A model generated the notes under the pieces. It ran no database searches. It was not told the DNA's origin and saw only the letters and a program-made list of their open reading frames with translations. A program made the position numbers and the translations under genes. 9,880 bases of DNA from Helicobacteraceae bacterium (GTDB lineage: Bacteria > Campylobacterota > Campylobacteria > Campylobacterales > Sulfurimonadaceae), in the NCBI GenBank assembly GCA_027068615.1, contig JAMOQV010000054.1:1-9880 (forward strand), in the 5' to 3' direction. This document shows, piece after piece, positions 1 through 7,216 of this stretch; positions within the stretch are counted from its first letter, which is position 1, and each line of letters starts with the position of its first letter.

Positions 1-320
1 ACTGTTACACTTGGGATGATTTTGAGTTAAAAAAGTATGATTTAGTAGTAAATACAACAAGTGCAGGACTAAAAGATGAAAACCTACCTGCTCCAAAAGA
101 GTTGATAGAATCTATCTTAGACAACACCTCTTTTGTAGCAGATGCTATCTATGGAAAACTAACACCATTTTTACAACTAGCAAAAAATAAAAATATAACT
201 TATAAAGATGGTGCAGATATGCTACTAGGTCAAGGCATCTTAGCAAATGAATTTTTTGTCAACAAAGAGTTAAAACTTGAAGATATACAAAAAGAGATGC
301 AGAAGAGTTTTCAACTTTAG
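1..320 (+). CDS. aroE: Shikimate dehydrogenase, C-terminal part (5' end outside window)
   Basis: This is the C-terminal ~105 residues of AroE, which uses NADPH to reduce 3-dehydroshikimate to shikimate in the cytoplasmic chorismate pathway. The open frame enters from the left edge (first full codon at base 3). It carries the family signature DLVVNTTSAGL near base 40, the strand after the Rossmann fold. It also has YGKLTPFLQLA and the C-terminal DGADMLLGQGILANEFF, which matches the usual DGxxMLxxQGxxAFxxF helix around the shikimate site. An internal TTG at 102 could be mistaken for a start, but the homology continues upstream, so the gene is truncated only by the window. recO begins 9 bases after its stop, suggesting co-transcription. 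Identification is from motifs and is confident. Confidence 0.93.
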   Translation, partial: CYTWDDFELKKYDLVVNTTSAGLKDENLPAPKELIESILDNTSFVADAIYGKLTPFLQLAKNKNITYKDGADMLLGQGILANEFFVNKELKLEDIQKEMQKSFQL

Positions 321-329
321 ATAAAATAG

Positions 330-947
330 ATGCAAGGTTTTATACTCAATCTAAATAAAGTTAAAGATGAAGATTTAATAGTTACAATTCTAAGTAAAAA
401 TCATATATATACACTTTATAGATTTTATGGTGCTAGACATGGTAGTATCAACTTAGGCTTTAAGTTGGATTTTGAGGTTGAATCCTCTTATAAAGTTACT
501 ATCTCAAGACTAAAAGATGTTATTCATATAGGTTTTAGTTGGATAACAAACTATCAACTTTTAAAATTATGGCAGGATTTTACACACCTTTTTTACAAGC
601 ATCTTAAAGAGACTTATGAGTTGGATGCTTTTTATTTTGAATTATTAGAAGATGCTTGTCAAAAGTGGGATAAACAAAATCCAAAACGGGTAGCAATAGA
701 GAGTTATGTAAAACTACTTGAGTATGAGGGTAGGCTACATAAAGATTTGGAATGTTTTTTATGTGGTATATCTATAGAGGATGAAATCTCTTTAGTTAGA
801 GCTTATCTTCCAACACATAAGGAGTGTTCACATACACTCTCTATCTCAAAAGATGCATTTAATGAGCTTTTTAACAATAAATCTACTCTGTTTTTAGATG
901 ATATAGAGGTGGATAGATTATGGTATATACTAATGGAAGGGTTATGA
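330..947 (+). CDS. recO: DNA recombination/repair protein RecO
   Basis: This 205-residue protein matches the short RecO type of Campylobacterota. RecO binds single-stranded DNA and, with RecR, loads RecA on gaps coated by SSB during RecF-pathway repair. Visible features are the N-terminal MQGFILNLNKVKDEDLI strand (OB-fold start) and RFYGARH at about 31-37. The helical core has KQNPKRVAIESYVKLLEYEGRLH at about 115-137 (conserved in this group). A possible metal site follows, with CFLC at 142-145 and H163/C166. Other phyla usually have RecO of about 240 residues, so the short length is lineage-typical rather than a truncation. The ATG has little Shine-Dalgarno sequence and sits 9 bases after aroE, so translation may depend on coupling. 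The start is supported by the conserved MQGFIL opening. Confidence 0.88.
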   Translation: MQGFILNLNKVKDEDLIVTILSKNHIYTLYRFYGARHGSINLGFKLDFEVESSYKVTISRLKDVIHIGFSWITNYQLLKLWQDFTHLFYKHLKETYELDAFYFELLEDACQKWDKQNPKRVAIESYVKLLEYEGRLHKDLECFLCGISIEDEISLVRAYLPTHKECSHTLSISKDAFNELFNNKSTLFLDDIEVDRLWYILMEGL

Positions 948-951
948 TAGG

Positions 952-1887
952 ATGTTAGAAGTAGATGATATACAAAGTATTATTATAAAAAATTCTCAAG
1001 AGTTAAGTAAAGAGTTTAAGAGAATTTTTCACGGTCGTGGTGGTTTATATGATGGTTATAAGCATCTAACTATAGATAGTATAGATGATGTTTTAAGTGT
1101 TGCTTTATATTTTGAAGAAAAAAATGAAGATAAACTTTTAGATATGTTAAAAGAGTTTATTAAAGAGACTCAACATAACACTATAGTTGTGCAAAGAAGA
1201 TACTTAAAAGGTAGTCCTAGTGAAGTTTTAATTGGTGAGTTATCTGATGAGATATATGCCTATGAAAATGGTATGAAGTTTAAACTCAATCTATTATCAA
1301 ATAGAAATAATGGTTACTTTCCAGATATGAAAAATGGTCGTGCTTTTATAAGAGAAAATTCAAAAGATAAAAGTGTGTTAAACCTTTTCTCATACACTTG
1401 TGCATTTAGTGTATCTGCAAAGATAGGTGGAGCAAAAACTGTTTCAAATATAGATATGAGTAAAGGTGCATTAAGTACAGGTAGAATAAATCATCATCTA
1501 AATAATATAGATACAAAAGGTGTTAGTTTTTTACCATACAATATCTTAAAATCATTTTCTCGTATCAAGAAAAAAGGTCCTTATGATGTTATCATTATAG
1601 ATCCACCAACATTTCAAAAAGGAAGCTTTGAAGCAACTAAGGATTATCGTAAGCTTATTATGAAACTTCCACAAATAGCTTCTGATAAGTGCATACTTTT
1701 AGCTTGTTTAAATTCTCCAGATTTGGATGAGGATTTTATAAAAAATCTTATAAAAGAGTTAGCTCCAAGTTTTGCATTTTCACATAGGCTTAAAAATGTA
1801 GATGAGTTTAAGTCAGAAGATGAAACTAGGTCTTTAAAAAACCTAGTTTTTAAAAGGGATATTAACTCTTTAGCAAAAATCAGCTAA
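952..1887 (+). CDS. Class I SAM-dependent methyltransferase, RlmK/RlmI-like (Methyltrans_SAM family)
   Basis: This is a 311-residue Rossmann-fold methyltransferase of the 23S rRNA RlmI/RlmK-related family. The SAM motif I is VLNLFSYTCAF at 142-152, followed by a GGA turn. NIDMS at 166-170 gives the acidic residue (D168) that normally holds the SAM ribose. IIDPPTF at 215-221 is the DPP-type motif IV. The N-terminal ~130 residues, including VVQRRYLKG and GELSDEIYAYENGMKFKLNL, resemble the small beta domain that precedes the catalytic core in RlmI/RlmK. I see no N-terminal PUA domain and no THUMP domain, both known from E. coli RlmI or RlmKL, so the exact RNA target cannot be named. The ATG lies 4 bases after recO, with GGAAGGG at 934-940 as ribosome binding site. 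The last 18 bases overlap the convergent DJ-1 gene. Confidence 0.8.
   Translation: MLEVDDIQSIIIKNSQELSKEFKRIFHGRGGLYDGYKHLTIDSIDDVLSVALYFEEKNEDKLLDMLKEFIKETQHNTIVVQRRYLKGSPSEVLIGELSDEIYAYENGMKFKLNLLSNRNNGYFPDMKNGRAFIRENSKDKSVLNLFSYTCAFSVSAKIGGAKTVSNIDMSKGALSTGRINHHLNNIDTKGVSFLPYNILKSFSRIKKKGPYDVIIIDPPTFQKGSFEATKDYRKLIMKLPQIASDKCILLACLNSPDLDEDFIKNLIKELAPSFAFSHRLKNVDEFKSEDETRSLKNLVFKRDINSLAKIS
1823..1849. terminator. Terminator-like hairpin inside the methyltransferase coding region
   Basis: AAACTAGG (1823-1830) and CCTAGTTT (1842-1849) form a perfect 8-bp stem around an 11-base A-rich loop. The plus strand continues with more T residues to 1851. The arrangement has As on one side and Ts on the other, so it can work in both directions. 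For the minus strand it lies about 20 bases beyond the DJ-1 stop codon, where a terminator for the pgsA-rseP-DJ-1 transcript is expected. For the plus strand it is about 38 bases before the methyltransferase stop, so there it would be premature unless weak. The hairpin is seen directly; its function is inferred. Confidence 0.4.
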
Positions 1888-2421
1888 AAGACCAGCTTTA
1901 AGGGTTTCGTACATCTCTTGCCCTTTTAGTTTTTTAACAATTTCAAGTGCAAAACATATAGCTGTTGCTGGACCACGAGATGTCATAACATTTCCATCTT
2001 CGATAACCTTTTTATCTGAAATGTATCCATTTTCCCTTATCTGTTCTTCAACTGATGGGTAGCAAGTGTAGTTTTGTTTTAAAACACCAGCTTTGTTAAG
2101 TGCAAATGGTGCTGCACAAATTGCACCTATATTTTTACCTTTTGCATCCATATCTTTTAATAAAGCTTGAACATTTTTATCATCTGCTAGTGCATAAGTA
2201 CCATCCCAACCACCTGGAAGCACAACCATATCTAATGCATCTGCATTTGTATCTTTAACTTCTATATCAGTTTGAACTGTTATAGAATTTGCACCTTTTA
2301 CTAGGGTGTCTTTATCTAGTGAAGCTACTAAAACCTCTATATCTGCTCGTCTTAAAACATCGATAATAGTTATAGCTTCTATCTCTTCAAAACCTTTTGC
2401 AAGTGGTACTAAAACTTTCAT
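1870..2421 (-). CDS. DJ-1/PfpI family protein (YajL/DJ-1 type)
   Basis: This 183-residue single-domain protein belongs to the DJ-1/ThiJ/PfpI superfamily, cytoplasmic proteins linked to protection against oxidative and carbonyl stress. Family members have been described as glyoxalases, deglycases or chaperones, with some dispute. The reactive cysteine sits in the nucleophile elbow GAICAAP (C102). The partner glutamate is E15 in FEEIE, and VLPGGWDG (67-74) is the family turn. YPSVEEQI follows the strand where YajL/DJ-1 carries its own conserved prolyl segment. Two ATGs lie 6 bases apart. I chose the inner one (2421) because AAGGA (2429-2433) is 7 bases from it but only 1 base from the outer ATG at 2427, and because the inner start gives the usual MKVLVPLAKGFEE opening. 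It follows rseP by 22 bases, so it is probably the last gene of that operon. The substrate is unknown. Confidence 0.87.
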   Translation of the reverse strand: MKVLVPLAKGFEEIEAITIIDVLRRADIEVLVASLDKDTLVKGANSITVQTDIEVKDTNADALDMVVLPGGWDGTYALADDKNVQALLKDMDAKGKNIGAICAAPFALNKAGVLKQNYTCYPSVEEQIRENGYISDKKVIEDGNVMTSRGPATAICFALEIVKKLKGQEMYETLKAGLLADFC

Positions 2422-2428
2422 ATACATA

Positions 2429-2433
2429 TCCTT
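2429..2433 (-). promoter_or_regulatory. Ribosome binding site deciding the DJ-1 start
   Basis: AAGGA on the minus strand lies 7 bases before the ATG at 2421 and only 1 base before the ATG at 2427. This spacing favours the inner start by two codons. Confidence 0.65.
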
Positions 2434-2443
2434 TTTTGTGAAA

Positions 2444-3496
2444 TTATCCCATAAGTCTGTTTATATCATTATAAAGGCCAAGACCCATAAGTGAAAATAA
2501 TATAACCCATCCAGCGATGGTTAGTTTTATAACTATCTCTTCACTAGCAGGTCTTTTAAAAATCAATTCATAAAGATTAAACATAATATGTCCACCATCA
2601 AGAGCAGGGATAGGAAGAAGATTTAAAACACCAAGATTAACAGAGATAAGTGCTGCAAAAAACAACACACTCATCCAGCCAGCTTCTGCTGCATCTGATG
2701 TTACTTTTACTATACTTATAACTCCACCCAACTCTTTTGCTGGTACATCACCAACAACAAGTTTTTGTAACCCTGTAAATATCATAGTAGAAGCAAATAT
2801 TGTTTTGTCTATAGCAAATTCAACTGTTTGTAAAGCATCTAGTTTTAGTGGATGTGTAACTCCTGCTGAACTTATACCTATCATTTTTCTTTTTACTGTT
2901 TCGTTGAACATATTTTTAGTTTCTGAGATTTTAGGTGTAAGAGTTTTAAACTCTATGTAGTTATCTCTTTGGATTTTTAGATTTAAAACACCATCACTTG
3001 ATGCTATGATTTTTGCCATATCTTCCCAAGTATCTGTTTTTATACCATTTATCGCTAGTATAGTGTCTTTACTTTTTAATCCAGCTTCATAGGCTGGAGA
3101 GTCTTTTACAACATCTCCAATAACTGCAGATAAGACATTAGGTGAACCAAGAGCTATGATAAAGTACATAAAAAATGCAAGTACAAAGTTTGCCAAAGGA
3201 CCAGCAAGAAGTATAAATATCCTCTCAATAGGCGTTTTTACAGTGTAACTATCTGCATCATAGTTTTTTTTGCTAGGGTCTGAATCATCTTGACCTTTCA
3301 TCTTTACATAACCACCAAGTGGGATAGCTGAGATGCTCCATTGTGTATTAAACTTATAAAATGAAAAAAGTTTTTTCCCAAAACCTATACTAAAAACATC
3401 AACTTTTACCCCTACAAAACGAGCAGCTAAGTAGTGACCTAACTCATGAAAGAAGATTAAAGCTGATAGTACTAAAAGTGAAACAAACATACTCAT
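2444..3496 (-). CDS. rseP: Site-2 intramembrane zinc metalloprotease (RIP protease)
   Basis: This 350-residue M50 membrane protease cleaves substrates within the inner membrane, typically anti-sigma factors or signal-peptide remnants. The zinc motif HELGH is at 17-21 in the first membrane helix. The third ligand is the Asp of the LDG motif (299-301) in NLLPIPALDGGH. ERIFILLAGPLANFVLAFF (91-109) is the next conserved helix. A single PDZ-like domain spans about 120-185, with SPAYEAGLKSKDTILAINGI at its core. E. coli RseP has about 450 residues and two PDZ domains; the one-PDZ short form is common elsewhere. Its ATG overlaps the pgsA stop as ATGA, and AAGGAT lies about 9 bases upstream, so translation is coupled. 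The physiological substrate here is unknown; no rseA-like gene is visible in the window. Confidence 0.93.
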   Translation of the reverse strand: MSMFVSLLVLSALIFFHELGHYLAARFVGVKVDVFSIGFGKKLFSFYKFNTQWSISAIPLGGYVKMKGQDDSDPSKKNYDADSYTVKTPIERIFILLAGPLANFVLAFFMYFIIALGSPNVLSAVIGDVVKDSPAYEAGLKSKDTILAINGIKTDTWEDMAKIIASSDGVLNLKIQRDNYIEFKTLTPKISETKNMFNETVKRKMIGISSAGVTHPLKLDALQTVEFAIDKTIFASTMIFTGLQKLVVGDVPAKELGGVISIVKVTSDAAEAGWMSVLFFAALISVNLGVLNLLPIPALDGGHIMFNLYELIFKRPASEEIVIKLTIAGWVILFSLMGLGLYNDINRLMG

Positions 3497-4044
3497 CTAT
3501 TTTTATCCTTAAGTAGGGCATCTTTAAATCCCCAAATGTATTCTAATCCAGAGTAAACAGTAAGTGTAACAGCTAACCATAAAAGTTCTTCTCCAAAAGT
3601 CCAATGCATAAGTAAAAAACCTATAGCTATCATCTGAACAACTGTTTTTACTTTACCAGCCCATGAAGCTTTTACACTTATACCCTCACTTATAGCAACT
3701 GTACGAAGTCCAGTTATAAAAAGTTCACGAACTATGATGATATATATAGCCCAAGCTGAAGCCTCACCTATCATCATAAGACCTAAAAATGCAGCGAGTG
3801 TAAGCATCTTATCTGCAAGTGGGTCAAGTATAGCACCAAGTAGTGTCATCTGGTTCCATTGTCTTGCTATATAGCCATCAAAAAAATCAGTAGCAGAAGC
3901 AAGTACAAATAAAAGTGAAGCAAAATAATAGTTCCAAGTTATATGAAAGCCATTATCTGTAAAAAAATCTGGGTTTAAGATTATCCAAAACATCAAAGGA
4001 GCTATTAAAATCCTTATAGATGCTAAGATATTTGGAAGATTCAT
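3493..4044 (-). CDS. pgsA: CDP-diacylglycerol-glycerol-3-phosphate 3-phosphatidyltransferase
   Basis: PgsA makes phosphatidylglycerol phosphate from CDP-diacylglycerol and glycerol 3-phosphate in the inner membrane, the committed step to phosphatidylglycerol and cardiolipin. The CDP-alcohol phosphotransferase motif is complete: D53, D56, G57, A60, R61, G70, D74 and D78 in the spacing DxxDGxxAR-x8-GxxxDxxxD. It has several hydrophobic segments and 183 residues, which is normal. The frame could start one codon earlier at a TTG (4047), but the ATG at 4044 gives the conserved MNLPNILASIR opening. AAGGAT precedes it, though the spacing of about 9-10 bases fits either start. It is the first gene of the pgsA-rseP-DJ-1 cluster and overlaps rseP by four bases. 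Confidence 0.94.
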   Translation of the reverse strand: MNLPNILASIRILIAPLMFWIILNPDFFTDNGFHITWNYYFASLLFVLASATDFFDGYIARQWNQMTLLGAILDPLADKMLTLAAFLGLMMIGEASAWAIYIIIVRELFITGLRTVAISEGISVKASWAGKVKTVVQMIAIGFLLMHWTFGEELLWLAVTLTVYSGLEYIWGFKDALLKDKNR

Positions 4045-4108
4045 CAAAAAAATATCCTTAAAATTATAATATGAATTTTAGCTTTTTAGCTCTTAATGTA
4101 GGCTTGTT

Positions 4109-5308
4109 TTAAAGCTTAGTACCAAAAACTAAAACTCTACCATATATAAATCCCCAAATTAAAAATAAAATCAACCAAGCACTAAAAGTGATGTCAAATA
4201 AGAAGTTTGCTTCCCATCCAAACCCTATGTTTAAGCTATATAATGCTCTAAGTAAAACAATAACTTGAGTAAATAAAAACAGTTTTGTAGTTAGTGCATC
4301 TGCCATAGGTGGTTGTCCAGAATGTCCAAGTGTTACTCTTGTTCCAAAACCTATAAGAACTGTTGTTAAAAATCCAAGTGCTAAAAGGTGAACATTTAGG
4401 TAGTAAAATGATGTATCCAATGCTAACTCACCAATAAGAGTTATAGAAGATAGTAAAAATGCTGTTGGTAACCAAAATAAACAAAGATGCAATACCCAAA
4501 GTATAGCAGGGGATTGAAATGGTTTTAATTCCCATCTTTTAAACTCTATAAACATATATAAAGCCAATGATATATCCACTAATATCTCTGCTATTTTTAT
4601 ATCTAAAGTATTAAAGATACTTTTTAGGATAAATAATATAAAAACTATCTTAACAAAATTTGCATTTTTTTGAGCAAAAGAGTGTGAGAAGAAAGGTATC
4701 ATCCTTTGAGCAACACTAAATGCTAAAAAGATTAAATATAAGTAAAAAGATATATTTGTAGATATTTTAAGTAGATATATATTTAAGTTTATATAGTGAT
4801 TAACTGCGATAGCTAAAAATAAAAAATGTCCAATAAGTCCAAAATAGTGACCTGTTAAAATCCAAAAAGCATCTTTTTTATCAAAAGAAGCACCATTTTT
4901 ATATATCTCTTGTAGTTTTTTTATGATAAATATATGAGATATAAAAAGCAAAAAAATACCAATAGTTAAAACTATATAAGAGATAAAAGAACCTATAAGA
5001 AAAAGTATAGAACCTATAGAACTAAGATAAAAAATATTTGTATAATAATCTTTTTCTATCACTTTATATTGGCAAAATCGTGGAAATGTTGTAAATAAAA
5101 AACCTGTAAAAACATTGGTAAATACAATAAAGACTAAGCCATATATATGAAAATACAAACTATCTATAGTTAGAGATAAAACACCTTTATATGAAAGTGC
5201 AAAAATAGCCATAACAATTATGGCATTTATAATTCCTAATATAAAAAATGGTTGGTGTGGTTGGGATAAAAAATAGTTTTCTTTTTCTAAATTTGTTTTA
5301 AAATTCAA
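4109..5308 (-). CDS. NnrS family multi-pass membrane protein
   Basis: This 399-residue, very hydrophobic protein has about 12 predicted membrane segments. It matches the NnrS family, haem- and copper-containing inner-membrane proteins that help cells withstand nitric oxide, often found near denitrification genes. Seen motifs are HQPFFILG at 18-25 (usual family opening) and FTGFLFTTFPRF at 67-78. QRMIPFFS at 201-208 is the family RxIPFF loop. The signature VHLLALGFLTTVLIGFGTR at 306-324 runs into VTLGHSG; H307 and H329 are likely metal or haem ligands. The start must be TTG: AAGGA lies 5 bases upstream, an in-frame stop follows four codons upstream, and no ATG is available before residue 33. 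It is divergent from leuD and 64 bases ahead of pgsA. I see no convincing FNR/NNR-type palindrome upstream, so control by nitric oxide is not shown. Confidence 0.82.
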   Translation of the reverse strand: MNFKTNLEKENYFLSQPHQPFFILGIINAIIVMAIFALSYKGVLSLTIDSLYFHIYGLVFIVFTNVFTGFLFTTFPRFCQYKVIEKDYYTNIFYLSSIGSILFLIGSFISYIVLTIGIFLLFISHIFIIKKLQEIYKNGASFDKKDAFWILTGHYFGLIGHFLFLAIAVNHYINLNIYLLKISTNISFYLYLIFLAFSVAQRMIPFFSHSFAQKNANFVKIVFILFILKSIFNTLDIKIAEILVDISLALYMFIEFKRWELKPFQSPAILWVLHLCLFWLPTAFLLSSITLIGELALDTSFYYLNVHLLALGFLTTVLIGFGTRVTLGHSGQPPMADALTTKLFLFTQVIVLLRALYSLNIGFGWEANFLFDITFSAWLILFLIWGFIYGRVLVFGTKL

Positions 5309-5313
5309 GATAT

Positions 5314-5318
5314 TCCTT
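5314..5318 (-). promoter_or_regulatory. Ribosome binding site for the TTG start of the NnrS-family gene
   Basis: AAGGA on the minus strand is 5 bases from a TTG codon at 5308-5306. An in-frame TAA lies further upstream at 5323-5321 and no ATG is near, so the site confirms a non-ATG start. Confidence 0.7.
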
Positions 5319-5329
5319 TTTTATATGTA

Positions 5330-5361
5330 TTGTATCTTAATTATTTATATTTCGCTATAAT
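5330..5361 (+). promoter_or_regulatory. Probable sigma-70 promoter of the leuD operon
   Basis: A perfect TATAAT -10 box lies at 5356-5361, about 32 bases before the leuD ATG, giving a predicted transcript start near 5368 and a leader of about 26 bases. The only -35-like sequence is TTGTAT at 5330-5335, with a poor 20-base spacer. Weak or absent -35 boxes are usual for the main sigma factor of Campylobacterota. The leader is too short for a leucine attenuator or T-box. Confidence 0.6.
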
Positions 5362-5393
5362 TGCAAAATTATTTTAGATATAGGAATTTTTAT

Positions 5394-5900
5394 ATGAGCA
5401 CTAAAGCAAATATTAATGGAAAAGTTTGGAGATTTGGTAAAGATATAGATACCGATTTGATTATCGCTGCTCGTTACTTAAATACTTCAGTACCAGAGGA
5501 GTTAGCACCACATGTTATGGAAGATGCAGATCCTGATTTTGTAAAAAAAATGAGTGTTGGAGATGTTATAGTAGCTGGTGAAAACTTTGGTTGTGGAAGT
5601 AGTCGTGAACATGCACCTATCGCACTAAAAGCTGCTGGTGTTGCTGCAATTATCGCACCAACTTTTGCAAGAATCTTTTATAGAAACTCTTTCAATATGG
5701 GACTTCCTATATTTGAACTACCACAGAGTGCTGAGATAGCAGAAGGTGATGAGGTTAGTATCGATATGGATGCTGGAACTATCACAAATAAAACTCAAAA
5801 CAAAACTTACAATTTCACACCTATTCCTGCTTTTATGCAAGAGCTTATAGATGCTGGTGGATTGATGAATTTTGCAAAAAATGAAGTAGAAGGTAAATAA
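5394..5900 (+). CDS. leuD: 3-isopropylmalate dehydratase small subunit
   Basis: LeuD is the swivel-domain subunit that, with the iron-sulfur subunit LeuC, isomerises 2- to 3-isopropylmalate in leucine synthesis. The 168-residue length fits the short LeuD class shared with archaeal and epsilon-type enzymes rather than the ~200-residue E. coli form. The aconitase swivel motifs are clear: GKDIDTDLIIAARYLN at 15-30, the substrate loop ENFGCGSSREHAP at 63-75, and FYRNSFNMGLP at 95-105. The frame is open back to a TTG at 5361, but that codon overlaps the -10 box. The ATG at 5394 has AGGA 8 bases upstream and gives the normal family N-terminus. The stop and the leuB start share a base (TAATG). leuC is not in the window, so it must be encoded elsewhere. 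Confidence 0.94.
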   Translation: MSTKANINGKVWRFGKDIDTDLIIAARYLNTSVPEELAPHVMEDADPDFVKKMSVGDVIVAGENFGCGSSREHAPIALKAAGVAAIIAPTFARIFYRNSFNMGLPIFELPQSAEIAEGDEVSIDMDAGTITNKTQNKTYNFTPIPAFMQELIDAGGLMNFAKNEVEGK

Positions 5901-6970
5901 TGAAAACATATAACATAGCACTTATAAAAGGTGATGGGATTGGTCCTGAGATAATTGATGAAGCAGTAAAAGTTTTAGATGCAGTATCTTCATCTTTTGA
6001 TTTTGATTTTAAGTATGAAGAGGTTTTAATGGGTGGTTGTGCCTATGATGAGACTGGAGACCCACTTCCACAAGAGACTATAAGAATAGCACTAAAAAGT
6101 GATGCAGTTCTTTTTGGTGCTATAGGTGGTGAGAAATGGGACAATCTTCCTCGTGAAAAAAGACCAGAGAGTGGGCTTTTAAGATTTCGTAAAGAGTTAG
6201 GTGTTTATGCAAATCTTCGTCCAGCTATCGTTTATGATGAGCTTATCAATGCATCTTCACTTAAACCAGAAATCATAAAAGGTGTAGATATAATGGTTGT
6301 TCGTGAGCTTATAGGTGGTATCTATTTTGGTGAGCCTAAAGGTCGTGATGATAACAAGGGCTACAACACTATGGTATATACTAAAGATGAGATAGTTCGC
6401 ATTGCACACCAAGCATTTAAAATCGCTCAAAAAAGAGATAAAAGAGTTTGTTCTATAGATAAAGCAAATGTTTTAGATGTTTCTCAACTTTGGAGAGATA
6501 CAGTAACAGAAGTAGCAAAAGAGTATCCAGATGTTGAACTTTCACATATGTATGTTGATAATGCTGCGATGCAATTAGTGCTAAACCCTAGACAATTTGA
6601 TGTTATGCTTACTGGAAATATCTTTGGAGATATACTAAGCGATGAAGCTTCTATGCTTTGTGGTTCTATCGGACTTTTACCATCAGCATCAGTTGGTGAA
6701 AAGATAGGTGTTTATGAGCCTATCCACGGTTCAGCTCCAGATATCGCGGGGCAGGGTGTTGCTAATCCTATCGCTACGATAGGTTCAGCTTCTATGATGC
6801 TTAGATATGCATTAGGTGAGATTGAAGCAGCAGACCAGATAGATAATGCTATAAAAAGAACTCTACAAGAGGGTTATAGAACAGGTGATTTATCTCAATT
6901 TGATGCAAAAGAGGTTTGTTCTACTAGTGAGATGGGTTCTATCATAGCTAACTATGCTACTAAAAAATAG
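5900..6970 (+). CDS. leuB: 3-isopropylmalate dehydrogenase
   Basis: LeuB oxidatively decarboxylates 3-isopropylmalate with NAD+ to 2-ketoisocaproate, the step before transamination to leucine; it is cytoplasmic and usually dimeric. The 356 residues are full length. Seen landmarks are GDGIGPEI at 11-18 and LRFRKELGVYANLRP at 94-108, with the substrate arginines R97 and R107. VVREL (R135) and Y142 in GGIYFGEPKG follow, then the catalytic K188 in DKAN. Metal ligands are D220, D244 and D248 (the last two in GDILSDEAS). The NAD-binding HGSAPDIAGQGVANP is at 276-290. The ATG overlaps the leuD stop by one base, with AAGG 6 bases upstream, so the two genes are translated together. No key residue is missing. 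Confidence 0.97.
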   Translation: MKTYNIALIKGDGIGPEIIDEAVKVLDAVSSSFDFDFKYEEVLMGGCAYDETGDPLPQETIRIALKSDAVLFGAIGGEKWDNLPREKRPESGLLRFRKELGVYANLRPAIVYDELINASSLKPEIIKGVDIMVVRELIGGIYFGEPKGRDDNKGYNTMVYTKDEIVRIAHQAFKIAQKRDKRVCSIDKANVLDVSQLWRDTVTEVAKEYPDVELSHMYVDNAAMQLVLNPRQFDVMLTGNIFGDILSDEASMLCGSIGLLPSASVGEKIGVYEPIHGSAPDIAGQGVANPIATIGSASMMLRYALGEIEAADQIDNAIKRTLQEGYRTGDLSQFDAKEVCSTSEMGSIIANYATKK

Positions 6971-7216
6971 ATGCAAACATTAACTCTGGCAAATATTTAT
7001 GAGCTTCAGGGTCTAAAAGATGAAGCTTTAGAAATTTATAAAGAGATATTGAAAAAAGATCCTTCTAATAGTGATGCTAAAATTGCTATTAGAAGACTCT
7101 CTGGTATGAGAAAAAAATTTTTAAATGTGAATTTACAGATGAAAGATTTTTTTTTAAAAATGGATTCAGATATAGAGTTTAATGAGTTTGAAAGGTGGTT
7201 GTTAAAATGGAATTAA
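6971..7216 (+). CDS. Small TPR-like protein, function unknown
   Basis: This is an 81-residue protein. Residues ~4-33 (LTLANIYELQGLKDEALEIY onward to KKDPSNSDA) have the spacing of one tetratricopeptide unit: aromatic and small residues, an inter-helix turn after LQG, and the final DPSN. The rest is basic then acidic, ending FERWLLKWN, and has no domain I recognise. TPR helices bind partner proteins, so an adaptor role is plausible, but the partner is unknown. The ATG abuts the leuB TAG with no Shine-Dalgarno sequence before it, so translation probably depends on ribosomes finishing leuB. It overlaps the next gene by 10 bases. The fixed position before the CiaD-like gene suggests the two may act together; this is inference only. 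Confidence 0.72.
   Translation: MQTLTLANIYELQGLKDEALEIYKEILKKDPSNSDAKIAIRRLSGMRKKFLNVNLQMKDFFLKMDSDIEFNEFERWLLKWN

Noticed and set aside
1865..1905. CAGCT repeated at 1880-1884 and again about 12 bases later near the convergent gene ends
   Set aside because: The repeats are direct, and the self-complementary AGCT gives only a 4-bp stem, too weak for a terminator compared with the hairpin at 1823-1849.
2306..2494. 62-codon plus-strand open frame across the DJ-1 start and rseP end
   Set aside because: It lies antisense to two well-identified genes, has no ribosome binding site that stands out, and its translation has no recognisable features.
4063..4068. Perfect TATAAT on the minus strand before pgsA
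   Set aside because: Transcription from it would begin at about 4056, inside the pgsA ribosome binding site (4059-4054), and there is no matching -35 box. In AT-rich spacer DNA this is probably chance; I could not place a pgsA promoter with confidence.
5309..5393. Leucine attenuator or T-box before leuD
   Set aside because: The predicted leader is only about 26 bases, with no Leu-rich leader peptide, no hairpin series and no T-box sequence.
5718..5921. 67-codon minus-strand open frame across the leuD-leuB junction
   Set aside because: Antisense shadow of leuD and leuB, rich in Phe, Ser and Cys from reversed codons; no support as a gene.
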